A stretch of 64,000 nucleotides of DNA from Coix lacryma-jobi var. lacryma-jobi (taxonomy: Eukaryota; Streptophyta; Magnoliopsida; Poales; Poaceae): assembly GCA_009763385.1 (NCBI GenBank), contig CM019824.1, positions 146,451,705-146,515,704 on the forward strand, given 5' to 3'. Positions 47,348 through 60,067 of the stretch are shown in pieces. The notes below the pieces were generated by a model. That model was not told the origin of the DNA and did not search any database. It was given only the letters and a program-made list of their open reading frames with translations. The translations under genes were made by a program, and so were the position numbers. How positions within the stretch are numbered: the first letter of the stretch is position 1; each line of letters starts with the position of its first letter.

Positions 47348-48359
47348 GTAGCCCCCGAGCCCTTGTTTGAGTGCTTGCACTCAAGCGGGGGCTCCTGACT
47401 GGGATCTCGAGGGTTAGCTAACTGGTCTCGAGGGTTTGGCCGCTTTGATTCCGGGGGTGTCGTGCGAGCGACACCCGCGGGTGTAGCCCCCGAGGCCACG
47501 GGGGAGTGGTTAGGACTCCCTCATGGGCTGTTTTGTGAGTGTGAATGTTAGTTGCGTTTTTTAGGTTCGGGGGTGTCGAGCCCCCGAGTTTTTTACCCTC
47601 TTTCGTCGAGGGGTGCCAGGCTGAACCGACCGGCCGACACTTCGAGCCGTCCGGCACGCCGGTTGCCCTGGCTTGTTATCCCGCGAGTCCTTTCGATCGG
47701 ATGCGAGGGGGGATGCCTCGTACTACCACGAGCGGGCGAGCATCGAGGTTCCTGGTGAGCTGGTAACGGGGGAATCCAAGTGAGACCTCGTGCCCCGTTC
47801 GATGGGGTCGACTGTAGCCCGGAGGGGATCTCATAAAGCATGGGTGCTCAGTCTGCAGGAGTGCCGGGTCCATTCGATAGGACCCGGTGGCTCGATGCCT
47901 CCCTTCGAGGGGATCTCACTGCATGTCGTGCTCCCCGCCTTGGATACACGTGAGGGACCTCGAGGGCTTGGCCCTCGAGCGATGCTGCGAGTGGCGCCCC
48001 TTGGTGTCCCTGACTCAGGCGCTCGAAGCCGGCTGTCGAACCCTCTTCGAGGGCCAGCCTTCGCTGCTTCGAGACTTAGGGCCGGGGCCTGTTTTTACCT
48101 TCCTGAAGAAGCCTCCGTCGCTTGGAAACCTTCTGCCCGTTGGGCGCGCCTTTTTAGGCGAGGTAGTGGAGATCGTGGCGCCAGGGCGACGGACAGGAAG
48201 TCGGAGCGGCGGCCATGGTGGGCCCGGAGGAGTGGAGCGAGTGCGGAGTTGCCGCGTGTACCTGTCGACCAGCTCAAGATGCGGTTAGGTGGGCACATTA
48301 AATGTGTGCGGTTACTTTTTCTGCCGTCGTGGGAAACCCCGCCCGCTGGGGTTTTCTCT

Positions 48360-48367
48360 TATAAATA
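48360..48367 (+). promoter_or_regulatory. TATA box of the opposite-strand gene
   Basis: TATAAATA lies 148 bp before the ATG at 48508. It is followed by a pyrimidine-rich leader with ctttgcctttgcctttacc. Bases 47348-48359 hold GC-rich DNA with gagg/cgagg words and no supported gene. Confidence 0.6.
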
Positions 48368-48507
48368 TCGAAAGAGGGGAAGAGGAACCCTTTACTTTGC
48401 CTTTGCCTTTACCGCCGCCGTAGCCTTCACGCGCCCTCTTCCTCGAGTTAGTCGATTGGGAATTTTCTGGCCGTCCGTCCGCCGCTCGGGTACGCGCCGT
48501 CATCGCC

Positions 48508-51500
48508 ATGGCTGCCCAGACACAAGCGCTGCCGGCCGAAGACTGGAGCCTGATTAAGGTGACGCAGCGCGAGATGGAGTCGTTGGTGGCCCAGGGGCTT
48601 CTCCGTCCCAACCCGGAGGAGGGACCCGCGTGGTGGGCTATCCCGTCGGCGGATCACCGGGAGCCGCACCCGCCGGAGGGGTACGTGGTGAGCTTCACGC
48701 GCTACCACCGCATGGGGCTTGGTGTTCCGCCGAGCCGCTTCATGCGGGCATTGACCCACCACTACGAGGTGGAGCTGCAACACTTCTCCCCCAACTCGAT
48801 TTCGCACGCCGCCATCATCGCCGCGGTGTGCGAGGGGTACCTAAAGATCGAGCCGCACTGGGAGATGTTCATCCACCTCTTCCGGGGTGAGCTCTTAATC
48901 AAGGCCTTGAAGCCCAGCAGGAGGCGGCTCGTGCGCATGGGTTCCCTCACCGTCACTGCGAGGACTGGGACCTCGTCGGCCAATGTCCCCCGCGAATACC
49001 TCCGCTACAAGCTTTCCACCAACCAGGCCGGGTGGGACAACCACTGGTTCTACCTGCGGAATGAAGGTGGTCTCCTTCCGTGGTACACCGGCAGGGTCCT
49101 CACTCAGCGCCCGGAGAAGTGGACCTGGGGGGTCGTGGCGGACAGGCAATGCTACCTGGTTCCACTAATGAAGATGATGAAGATGCTAGTGGACGAGAAG
49201 AATCTGACCGTTCAGGCGGTCATCTGGGCGTTCCATCAGCGAAGGGTTCTTCCGCTGGCGGACCGCCCCCTTCTTTTGCACGAGATGGGGCCGAAGGCCC
49301 AGCTCGAGGCGCTAAATCGGTCGAGGATGGCCGAGGAGAGGCTGCCTCGGAACGAGGGCGTCTCCCGGGTGTCGATCACGATCCAAGGGTTGTTCGTCCC
49401 CGAGGACACCAACCTGATCGCCATGGCACCCGACATGGGGTGTCTAGACCTGGTAAGCCCCCCTCGAGCTAAGCTGTCCCGAGCCTCCTCCCCCTTTCTC
49501 TTTCTCCGAACCTTGTACATTCTTCTTGTGGTTTTTCTCGTCATGCTTCTTCTTCTTCACAGGGGACGTTTACTTGTCGTGCGTCGAGGCCCCCGGTGAG
49601 GGAGGACACCGCGGATACCCAGGTGAGGCGCCTTTCTGCTCAGAAAGACAAGGAGAGCAAGGATGCCAAAAAGAAGAAAGAGAAAGACAAAAACTTGCGT
49701 CGCTCGGCTCGGGAGCAGAGGCTGGCGAAGGCTCGTCGTAACCGGCAGCCTGGAGATGGGTCCCCCGAGCTCAGCTCTTCGAGCTCGGAGGAGGAGAGTG
49801 ATGATGAGGAGGAAAGTGACGACGAGGGGATGGATGCAGCGTCTGAGGCGCGCGGGGGTCGTCGACGTCCGGGCTGACCGTTCCTCTGTGCAGGAGGATG
49901 TCTTGGAGGTCCCTCGGGACGAAGGGATCGCGCGGGACGCAGCCGCGGAAGGCGGCGCCGAGCCCTGCCTCGTCGGGGGCTCAAGGCCTGTCGAGCTCCG
50001 TGCCGGACGTGCCCCCGGACGCAAGGAAGCCTTGGACCCGGGACGCCAGTCGCCGCGGCACAGAAGGAGGCCACGGCCACGTCTGCCCAGGCGGGGGGTC
50101 TCGAGAAGGGCCGGCCCTCGAGAAGCGGCCAACACGTCGAGAGGGACTCCGGGTCCGATCGCCGCAAGTCGCCGAGGGCGGCGTCGAGCCCGCGGAGGAG
50201 CGGGCAACATGAGGGGCGTCGAGCCCCCGCCATGATGTCCGTCGGGTGGGGAGCCAGTGAGCGCTCCGGGAGCTCCTCACCGCACCGTCGTCGGGAGAAG
50301 GAGACCGACAGCGGGGGGACGCGACCGCCGGCACGTGCGCCGGAGCAGGTCCCGGAGCCTGCGCAAGGAAGGGCGCCACGAGGACCGCTCGAGGGGGACG
50401 CGGCCCCCCCCGAGACAAAAGGCAGGAGGAGAGCTCCCCGCTGGGGTCGAGCCACGGGATGCATCGGGAGGCTTCCCCCCGTCCAAGCCACGTGGAGACG
50501 GCTCAGGGGCGTGGCTCGAGCTATGGGGCGGGCTCGAAGCCCCTGAGCGGGTCCGGCGATTCGGGGAAGAAGACCCGCCCTCGCTTTGGGTGAGTGGGTC
50601 TCCTTAATTTCGTTGGTAGGGAAACTTTACCTTTTTACCTTTGGTGATATGGGCTGTTTTCTGGCTTTTCAGGGAGAAGCGCCCCCGGCAGGAGATGGTC
50701 CCCGCGGCGTCCAAGCGGGCCAAGACCTCGAGTTCCACCGAGGTCCAAGCACCTCGAGGTATGGCTCCTTCTTCCGCTGGGGAGGCCGCTTGGCTGGCGA
50801 AGGCTCGAGCAGCCATGGCTCGGGGAAGCCAGATGGCCGCCGCGGATCTTGGTGAGGCCGACGCCGTCGACCACTGGGGGTCGAAGCTTTTTCCTGTTTC
50901 TGACGACGTTGTTCTCCTTTTTCAGCAGGGACCACGGCTCCTGGCGCCGAGCCTGCTGCCCCCGCGTCCGTCGCGGCACCGCATCCCTCCTCTTCCTCCT
51001 CCTCCTCGGGTGGCGCCTATCGAGAGGGCCACACCTCCCCCCGTTGCGACGACCATCTCGGGGGGAGCTCCCGAGACAAGCATGGCTCCGTTGGCGTCTG
51101 GGGCTGAAGGGTCGGCGGCCCTCGAGTCCCCGGTCGACGCGAGCCGGCCCGCGGAGAAGGGGAAGGAGGGAGAGGCGTCGGTGGAGAAGGTGCCGACGGT
51201 GGAGGAGCTCCTGGACGAGCTGGAGCGGGTGCCGCCCCCGGTCGAGGGCTCAACGCTGGAGGAAGCGCTCGAGGCACTGGCCGGGGTCGACGAGACGCCG
51301 GAGGACCCGATGAGGGGGGAGAGGTTGGCGACGAGCCACCCTTCGAGCGACCCGCTACCGCTCGAGTCCCTGCCTCTACGCGAGGTCGTACCATCGCCTC
51401 GGGCAAAGCAGCAGGAGGAGACGGCGGAGGTGCGGGGAGAGCCACAGCCGGTGCCGCCGGTTGGTGGTTTGCAGCTGGCGCTGCTTGAGCCGGAGGTCGA

Positions 51501-52585
51501 GGGCCCGCCCAACGTCGAGCTTGATCGACCGGCGTGGCCATATCCCGACGCGCCGAGCTCCTCCCGCGCCATGATCCCTGTGGAGCGATCGGCTCAGCAG
51601 GGAACTCCGCGGGAGGCGGGGTTGATCTTCAGGGAGCTGGCCGCGCTCGTGGCGGAGGTGGAGCAGTCCTTCTCGGAGGAAGCAGAGAGGTCCGCGCAGG
51701 CGGCGGCTGCCCTCGCGAAGGCGCAGGCGGCGGCTGCCCTCGCGAAGGCGCAGGCGCAACTCCAAGAGCTCCGTGTCGAGCTGGATCGGAACGCCCAGAT
51801 GGCGAGCCAGCTCAACGCCGCACAGGCGGAGGCTCGGGTGGCTCGGGACGAGGCCGCTCAGGCAAAGGAGGAGGCCACCACTGCGCTGTCCGAGGCGGAG
51901 GTGTCGAAGAAGGATGCCGTCGATGCTCGAAGTGAAGCCGCTACCGCCCGATCTGCGACGGAAGCGGCGAAGAAGGAGGCTGAGAGGGCCCAAAGCGAAG
52001 CCGCCACCGCCCGATCCGCGGCGGAGGCGGCGAAGAAGGAGGCCGAGGAGGCCAAGAATGGTGTCGCCACCGCCCAGGCTGCAGCGGAGGCGGCGCGGCA
52101 AGAGGTGATCCGGAAGGATCTGGCCCTTGCCGATACGGGCAAGCTGGTCGAAGGCCTCAGGGCCGAAAAGCTTGACGTGCTGTCCGAGAAGCGTAGGCTC
52201 GAGCAGCGCGTCGAGGGCCTCACCAGCGACCTCGCTGCTCTGGGCGCGCACTGCGATGGTAATTTTCATGCCTTGTCTTTGCCTTGATTTCGAGGTTTTT
52301 TGTCACGTCGCGGTCTCATTCTTTCTTGCTTGTTGCATAGACGTCGAGAAGACCGCCGAGGAGCTCCGTGAGACGAATCAGACTCTCGTGGAGCAACTCC
52401 GGGGTGAGACCATGGTGGCGGAACGGGCGCGCTGCACCCTCGACCGGCTCAGCTCTATGTGGGGTGCCGACCCGGTGGCCGCGGCGGAGGGCGCGGTGGC
52501 TCGAGGCGACGCCCTGGTCGACGCCCTGTGCTTCTTCGACGTGGCCGCGCGGGACCGCGTCAGGAGCGCTCTCACCACGGCGTAA
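48508..52585 (+). pseudogene. Opposite-strand spliced gene, Transposase_28 type
   Basis: Exon 1 (48508-49452) matches the plant retroelement family named Transposase_28 (putative gypsy-type transposon): GYVVSFTRYHRMGLGVPP, HHYEVELQHFSPNS, AAVCEGYLKIEPHWEMF, GWDNHWFYLRNEG. The donor CTG-GTAAGC and acceptor TTCACAG at 49562 join in phase to a Lys/Ser/Glu-rich exon (49563 to about 49877). A later exon (50673-52258, acceptor TTTTCAG) is Pro-rich and then a long Ala/Glu/Lys coiled coil with heptad-like repeats (AATARSAAEAAKKEAEEAK). The donor at 52259 and acceptor CATAG at 52340 join in phase 1 to DVEKTAEELRETN. The exon(s) between 49878 and 50672 are unresolved. A stop at 52583 precedes related coding DNA in another frame. 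The role is unknown; such proteins are predicted to be nuclear or structural. Confidence 0.65.
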
Positions 52586-53423
52586 AGCAGGCGTTTGCGG
52601 CCGTCCGCTCCGGCTTCCGCTACCCGGTCAACGTTGTTGCCAAGGGCTTCATCGAGATCGAGGGGAAGGACGAGGAGTGGAACGACCGCCGCGTCGACAA
52701 GATCTTGGAGAAGGTGGAGAAGGCCGGCGGCGGCGTTCGCGAAGCTCTTCGAGGAGGACGTGCTGCCTCCGATGCGCACAGTGGTGCGGGTGGCCCCCCT
52801 CCTCCTGGCCCGGATGTCGAGGCTGAGCCCGCGCGGCAGAAGAGCTTGGGGAGGAATTCCAGACGGATGAAGAATGAGGCCTGCGTGCCAAATTTGGGCG
52901 TCGAGGCCCTTGTAAGAATTCAAATCATGACTTATGGCCCGTCGAGGTCAATAGTGTATATGACTTGTTTATTTAAAGAAGTTGTTTCTTTTCAAATTTA
53001 TTCGATCACTTCTCTTTGTCGCTAGCTCGAGCTTCAACCGGCTTGGTCCGTGTTCCTTCGATACGCGTCACGAGTACTCGAGGGGAGGCGTAGGTAGGGT
53101 ACCGTAGCCCGGAGGCGTAGGTGGCCGTCTACGTCGACGCCCCCGACTCTTGGAGGCTCGGGGTATTTACGGATTTAGACGCTGCTAGTATGCTCGAGGT
53201 GCGAGTCGAGACGAGGGTCGAATTTTTGAAAAGAAAAACGCGCTTTTTCCGGAGTCTGGGGAGGGGTTTCCCCCGTCAGCCCCCGAGGGAGGCTCGACCC
53301 TGAGCATAGCAGGGTCGAGGCTACCTTAAGTTGCTAAGTAATATGAAAGATGGTGCACGAGTTGGCTCATTCATATTCAACGTGTTTGTACAAAGCAACA
53401 AAATGAACAAGGCCTCGAGGCCC
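52586..53423 (+). other. Shifted C-terminal remnant, then non-coding DNA
   Basis: Directly after the stop, frame-shifted codons (HGVKQAFAAVRSGFRYPVNV, then FEEDVLPPMRTVV in a third frame) continue the preceding gene to about 52870, so two small indels have broken it. Bases 52920-53423 have no supported gene and contain repeated tcgagg/ggctcg words. Confidence 0.55.
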
Positions 53424-56400
53424 TTAAGGGTAGAAGCGACGTAGCTGAGATATGTTCCATGCGTTCGCCAGGATCCTGCCTTGACCGTCGTAGAGCTTGT
53501 ACGTTCCTGGCTTGAGCACTTCAGCTACGGTGTATGGGCCCTCCCATGGAGGGGTGAGCTTGTGGCGCCCTCGATTATCCTGCAGCCGTCGAAGCACGAG
53601 GTCCCCACCGCCAGGTCCCTCTTGCGCACGTGCTTGTCGTGTGGTAGCGTCGAAGTGTTTGCTGGTAGCGCGCGGAGTTGATGAGCGCCACGTCTCGGGC
53701 CTCCTCGAGCTGGTCCTTGGCGTTGGCGAGCCTTTCATCGTTGGTTTGCTCGTTGTAGGCTCGAAGTCGAGGGGAGCCGTACTCGAGGTCCGTAGGCAAG
53801 ACAGCCTCGGCGCCGTAGGTTAGGAAGAACGGAGTGAACCCGGTGGCTCGACTCGGCGTAGTCCTGAGGCCCCACAGCACCGAGGGGAGCTCTGCAGCCC
53901 ACCCCTTTCCGAAAGTTTTTGAGGGTCTTGAACAGCCTCGGCTTCAGCCCATGGAGTATCATGCCGTTGGCGCGCTCGACCTGCCCGTTGCATTGAGGGT
54001 ACGCGACCGAGGCCCAGGTCACGCGAATGTTGTTGTCGTCGCAGAAGTTGGTGAACTTTTTGCCCGTGAATTGGGTGCCATTGTCGGTGATGATGACGTT
54101 AGGCACCCCAAACCGGTACATGATGTCGGCGATGAACTCGACGCCTTCTCGGAGGTGGGGTCGCCTATGGGCTTGGCCTCGATCCACTTGGTGAATTTGT
54201 CGATGGCCACGAGCACATGCGTGTACTTTCCAGTTGTCATCTTGAGGGGGCCCACGAGGTCGAGCCCCCAGACGGCAAACGGCCAAGTGATGGGGATCAT
54301 CTGCAGGGCGTGCGCGGGCTGGTGCGTTTGCTTGGCGTAGAACTGACACCCTTGGCAAGCTTGGACCAGGCGCTTGGCGTCTCCGATGGCGGTTGGCCAG
54401 TAGAAGCCCTGTCGGAAGGCGTTCCCTACCAGGGTCCTTGGCGCTGTGATGATGGCCGCAAGCCCCCGAGTGCATGTCGTCGAGGAGCCTGCGTCCCTCC
54501 TCGAGGGGGATGCAGCGTTGAAGGATTCCTGATGGGCTTCGACGGTACAGCTCTCTTTCGTCGCCGTAGATGACGTAGGTCTTGGCCCTTCGAGCGATGC
54601 GTCGGGCCTCCGTCTTATCCTCCGGTAGCACGCCTTGCGTCAGGTAGTCGAGGAAGGGCGTCCGCCAGTCGAGGGGTCGTGATGAAGAAGAGGCGGACGT
54701 GTCAATCTGCATTGCCTCATCGGATGTCGAGGGGTCGTTCTCGAGGGGTGGCGTTAACGGTCGAGCCCCGCGTCTGGCTCGAGGTGTGGCGTCGAGGGGC
54801 CAGCCCCGGGCCGATTTTGACGGATGGCTCGAAAACGTCCCTCGAGAAGACATCTGGTGGAACCCTGCCGCGCGTGGACGCCAACTTTGCCAGCTCGTCT
54901 GCGGCCTCGTTGTATTTTCGAGCGATGTGGTTGAGCTCGAGGCCGTAGAACTTGTCTTCTAGCTTGCGCACTTCTCCGCAGATATGCCTCCATCTTGGGA
55001 TCGATGCAGCTCGAAAGCTTCATAACCTGGTTGATGACGAGCTGCGAGTCCCCTCGAACATCGAGGCGTTGACCCGAGCTCGAGGGCGATGCGTTAGCCC
55101 ATTGACGAGGGCCTCGTACTCGGCGACGTTGTTGGAGGCGGGGAAGTGCAAGCATAGCAGGTAGCGCATGTGGACTCCGAGGGTGAGATGAAGAGCAGGC
55201 CTGCGCCTGCCCCCGTCTTCATGAGGGATCCGTCGAAGTAACATGGTCCAGAGCCTCGGCTTGGATTTGTGCCGGCGGGAGCTGGGTGTCGGTCCATTCA
55301 GCAACGAAGTCTGCCAACGCTGCGACTTGATGGCTTTTCGCGGGGCGTAGGTGATGGCCTCCCCCATTAGCTCGGCGGACCACTTGGCGATGCGCCCCGT
55401 GGCCTCCCGATTGTTGATGATCTCACCGAGGGGGAAGGATGACACCACCGTTACGGGATGAGCGAGGAAGTAGTGCTGGAGCTTGCACCTTGTGATGATG
55501 ATGCCGTAGAGTAGCTTCTGGATGTGCGGGTACCGGACCTTGGCCTCGGAGAGCACCTCACTGGTGAAGTACACCGCCGTGGACCGGCAACGCACGACCC
55601 TCCTTGTGCCTCTCGACGACTATGACCGTGCTGACCACCTGAGTGGTTGCGGCCACATAGAGGAGAAGGGACTCGGGGGAATCGTCACCCTGGGCTGGTC
55701 GTGGCGGCACGAGGATTTGCGCGGAAGTTAGCAACCCCTTCAACTTGGTTAGGGCGTCCTCGGCTTCAAGGGTCCACGCAAAGCGTTCCGTCTTCTTCTT
55801 CAGCAAGCGATAGAGAGGTAGCGCGCTTTTTCCCCTAGCCTCGAGATGAATCTGCTGAGAGCGGCTAGGCAGCCTGTCACTTTCTATACACCCTTGAGGT
55901 CTCGAATTGGGCCCATCCTCGTGACTGCTGAGATTTTTTCGGGGTTGGCCTCGATCCCCCGTTGTGAGACAATGTAGCCAAGTAGCATGCCCTGAGGCAC
56001 ACCAAAGACACATTTCTCAGGGTTGAGCTTCACATTCTTGGCCCGGAGGCACTCGAACGTGTGTCTCGAGATCGCTGATGAGGTTCCCGACTTTCTTGGT
56101 TTAACCACGATGTCATCGACGTAGGCCTCGACGTTTTTGCCTATGTGTTCGCCAAAGATATGCTGCATGCAACGTTGGTACGTTGCCCCCGGCGTTTCGA
56201 AGGCCAAAGGGCATTGTAACGTAGCAATACATACCAAAAGGCGTAACAAAAGAGGTTAGCGAGCTCGTCGGATTCTTTCATCCTAATCTGGTGGTAGCCG
56301 GAATACGCATCGAGAAACGAAAGTACTTCACACCCCGCAGTGGAATCGACAATCTGATCAATTCTAGGTAAAGAAATGGAACTTTTGGACATGCTTTATT

Positions 56401-59400
56401 CAGACCAGTGTAGTCTACACACATCTGCATTTTTCCATTCTTTTTCCTAACCAGTACAGGGTTAGCTAGCCGCTCTGGGTGAAATACCTCCTTGATGAAC
56501 CCGGCCGCCAAAAGCTTGTGCACCTCCTCGCCGATGATCCTGCGCTTCTTCTCGTCGAAGCGGCGCAGGCGTTGCTTCACCGGTCTGGACCCGGCCTGGA
56601 TCTCCAAGGCGTGCTCGGCGACTTCCCTCGGTATGCCCGGCATGTCCGAGGGGCCCCACGCAAACATGTTGATGTTCGCACGGAGAAAGTCGACGAGCAC
56701 TGCTTCCTATTTAGGCTCGAGGCTGGCGCTGATGGCCAGCGTCTTGCCATTGGTCGAGGTCGGGTCGACGGGTATCTGCTTGGTGTGCTCCGCCGGCTCG
56801 AAGGTGCCAGTGTGGCGCTTCGCTTCAGGGGTCTCCTTGGTGGCCATGGCAGCTAGGGCCTCGAGCGAGTCGAATTGGACGTTTGCCTCCCGGCGCTCGA
56901 CGCACTCCACGTCACAGTGGTACGCGTGCTCGTAGGAGGTGTCGACGGTGGTGACCCCTTTTGGCCCTGGCATCTTGAGCTTCAAGTACGTGTAGTTGGG
57001 GACCGCCATGAACTTAGCATAGCCGGGCCTGCCGATGATGGCGTGGTAGGTCCCTTGGAACCCGACCACCTCGAAGGTGAGCGTCTCCCGGCGGAAGTTG
57101 GCGGCGTGCCAAAGCAGACAGGCAGGTCGATGCGCCCGAGGGGGTGTGCCTTCTTCCCAGGTACGACTCCGTGGAACCCCCCGACGCTGGGTCGGAGCTG
57201 GTCCCTCGAAATCCCCAGGAGGTCGAGGGGCTCGAGGTATATGATGTGGAGGCTCGAGCCCCCATCCATCAACACCTTGGAGAACCGTACATCGATGATG
57301 ACGGGGTCGACGACAAGAGGGTATGCTCCGGATTTACGACATGATCCGGATGGTCGTCACGGTCGAACGTGATCGGCGCATTAGACCAGTCGCGGTACCG
57401 GGGGGCGTCGTGGCAGAGTGCAAGATCTCCCGACGCTCCTTCTTTCTCTTTTGAGCCGAGAGCCCGACGGTTGGGCCCCCGTAGATCATGAAGCAGTCAC
57501 GCACCGGGGGGGGGGGGGGGGAAACCCGTGTCCCCGTTGTCGCGTCGTTTGTTGTCCTTGCCCTTAGGCGTGTCCTCCTTCTTGTCGTCGAGCTTGGAGT
57601 AGAAGCCTTCAACAGTCGGCAGTCTTTTAGCTTGTGATTCACGGGGCCCTTGTGATAAGGGCAGGGGTCCTCGAGCATCTGGTCGAAACAGCCCGTCAGG
57701 GGGGCCTCGAGGTTTCTTATGGTCGAGGGCGCCCATGAGCACTTCTTCATCGTTGTCGTCGTCGGCGTCGCGCTTCGCCTTTTGACCTTTGCTTTTGTTC
57801 TTCTTCTTTTTGTTGTGGTTGTTGTTGCGGTTCTTGGCGTCGTTGCCCTTGTTCGAGCCCTCTGGCGCGGTCACCGCCTTACCTTTGTCCGTGGAGCGGC
57901 CAAAGAAGGCCCCCACTGCCTCGTCGCCTGAGGCAAAGCTGGTGACACGATCCATCAGGTCCTCGACCGTCCTAGGACGGTAGCGTCCTAGCTCATGAAC
58001 TAGCTCTTGGCATGTCGTGCCCGCGAGGAACGCTGAGATGACGTCCTCATCAGGCACGTGGGGGAGCTCGAGGCGCTGCTTCGAGAATCACCGAGCAAAG
58101 TCACGGAGGGCTCGTCCGCCTGCCTGCCTGCAACGCCGTAGATCCCAGGGGTTGCCTGGGCGCACGCAAGTCCCCTTGAAATTCCGTCGAAGACCCTGAC
58201 TAGGTCGGCCCAGTCGTCGATCCGATCCGGCAGGAGCCCCTCGAGCCACCGGCGGGCGGTGTCCGAGAGGTAAAGTGGGAGTTGGCGTATGATCACACGG
58301 TCGTCGTTCTTCGCTCCGCCAGTTGGCAGCCTAGGCGGAAGTCCGAGAGCCAGAGCTTGGGCTCGACCTCCCCGTCATACTTCACGATGTTGGTCGGTGG
58401 TCGGAAGCGGTCGGGGAGGGTTGAGCTGCGGATGGCCCGGCTGAAGACTCTGGGGCCCGGGGGCTCGAGGACTTGCCGGTCCTCGTCACTGTCGTAGCGC
58501 CCCCCTCGATGGGCGCTATAGCCACGCTCTTGGGCCCCCTTGTCCTTGCACCGGCGGTTGATGTCGTTGCGGGCGTCATTGGGGTCTCGAGGTGGCCGGT
58601 TTTCGACGATCCGTTCCTGGACTGGCCTAGCTCGAGAGGCGTCCGGCTGGTGGACGGACATCTCGCGCTCGTTGCGGGGCGTGTCTGCTGGTTTCCCCGA
58701 GGCCGCCCCGCACCGCCGCGAGGCTGAGCTCTCCGCTTGCTGCACAGCGGCTGTCTCGAGGAGGTTCTTCATTTCCCCAAGCATGTGCTGCCTGGCGTCA
58801 GGGTTGGAGACGGTGGGTAGATCACGGAGCAGCATTGCCGCCGCCACCCGCACACCACGTTCTGCCCGGCTCGCGGGAAACGCACCTCGGGGCGTGCTGG
58901 TGCCCCGTCCTCGAGGATCTGCCGGTGGACCTCTCGAGCGCGGCCACGAACACCGGCGCCTCGAGGCTGGGCTGGTTCCTGTGCTATAGTTTTCTCGAGT
59001 TGCAACAGGCGTTGTCGCTCCTCCTCAGCCTTGGCGATGGCCCTCCCGCAGCTGCGCGAGCTGCGCCGCCCGGTCGTCGCCGTGCTGAGATGGTGCAGCC
59101 GGTGTCGGGGGTTCGTTCCTCCCCTGAACGCGTGATCCTCTTGCCGCAGCCACATTTCCGGGCTCTTCGAGGTTGAGCGCCGGTCTGGTGTCGTCGTCGC
59201 CGTCGTCCTCGGCGTCGTCCACGACCCCCTCGAGCTGGAAACACTCCCTGGTGGGGTCCCAGAGGTCAGGGTCGTGGTAGTCGTACTCATCGGAGTCGGA
59301 GCTGCTGATGCCGCGCCGCCCTGGGTCATGCCGGGACTGCAGCTCGTGGTACCACTCCCCGAAGGTGGCTCGATGAGGTGGCTCGACGGCTCGTGAGAGG

Positions 59401-60044
59401 CCGCGGTCGACGTGCGCGAGGTAGACGATCTCCAGGTCGGTGGTGGCTCATAGGAGTACGCCTGGACGCTCCTCCCGTTCTGCGGCCGCCCGGTCCTGAC
59501 GGCGCTCGTCGAGGCGGTGGGCGCAAACAGCCGCGGAGTTGTTGAGGCCAAACGAGAACCGCTGGCGCCGGGCGCAGTACACCCCGTGCGGGAGGAGGCC
59601 TGGTGGTGTCGACGGAGCACGGCTCGGGGGCCTCTCTGGCCAGGCTCCCGGTCCGTGCGCGTGACGAACGCGAACTCGCTCGGGGAGTGCGCACGCGCCC
59701 TGGAAATCTCCTCCGCCGCCGCCGGGCAGGCTTCCCCTCAGGGACTCTGCGTCGGCCGCGGGGAAGTGGAGTGCGCCGCGGGCCGCCCATGCCGGCGTCG
59801 ATGGTGACGACGGCGCCGCTCGCGAGGTGGCGACGCGTGGTGGTGCGGGCGACGCGCCACGCCCCCCGCGCGGGGTGGCGAGACACGCCCTCCGCTCGGG
59901 CTCTCCGTGGAGAGCAGGGTCAGCTCGTTGCCGTTGCCGGTGGCCAGGACTCGAGGCTCCCGAACCAGACGACGGCACTAGCCGAGAATGAAGGAGGGGA
60001 TGAAGCCATCCAGAAAACAACGAGAAATCGACTCCGACACGCAA
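53424..60044 (-). pseudogene. Gypsy gag-pol, multiply frameshifted
   Basis: From the right: gag N-terminal parts (58769-60044, poorly open); gag core (58000-58853; LPLYLSDTARRWLEGLLPDRI); zinc knuckle C-PY-H-KGPVN-H-KLKD-C at 57619-57663; protease (56707-57275; LMDGGSSLHIIYL, YHAIIGRPGYAKFM); reverse transcriptase (55884-56700; MQMCVDYTGLNKACP, FLDAYSGYHQI, AYVDDIVVK); RNase H (about 54750-55600); integrase (53735-54853; zinc-binding HSGACGHH part, core IITDNGTQFTGK and NGQVERANG) and its C-terminal part ending GRILANAWNISQLRRFYP at 53424. RT before integrase defines Ty3/Gypsy. Many frame changes and a G-run at 57506-57521 break it. Confidence 0.9.
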
Positions 60045-60047
60045 AGC

Positions 60048-60067
60048 CCCCTACCTGGCGCGCCAAC
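60048..60067 (-). other. Primer-binding-site segment of the Tat-like element
   Basis: The minus strand reads GTTGGCGCGCCAGGTAGGGG immediately after the 5' LTR, identical to 45681-45700. Confidence 0.65.

Noticed and set aside
51376..52269. 297-codon minus-strand frame in the Tat-like element
   Set aside because: It is the shadow of the plus-strand coiled-coil exon: Leu/Arg/Gly repeats without a domain, and it lies outside gag-pol, which ends at 53424.
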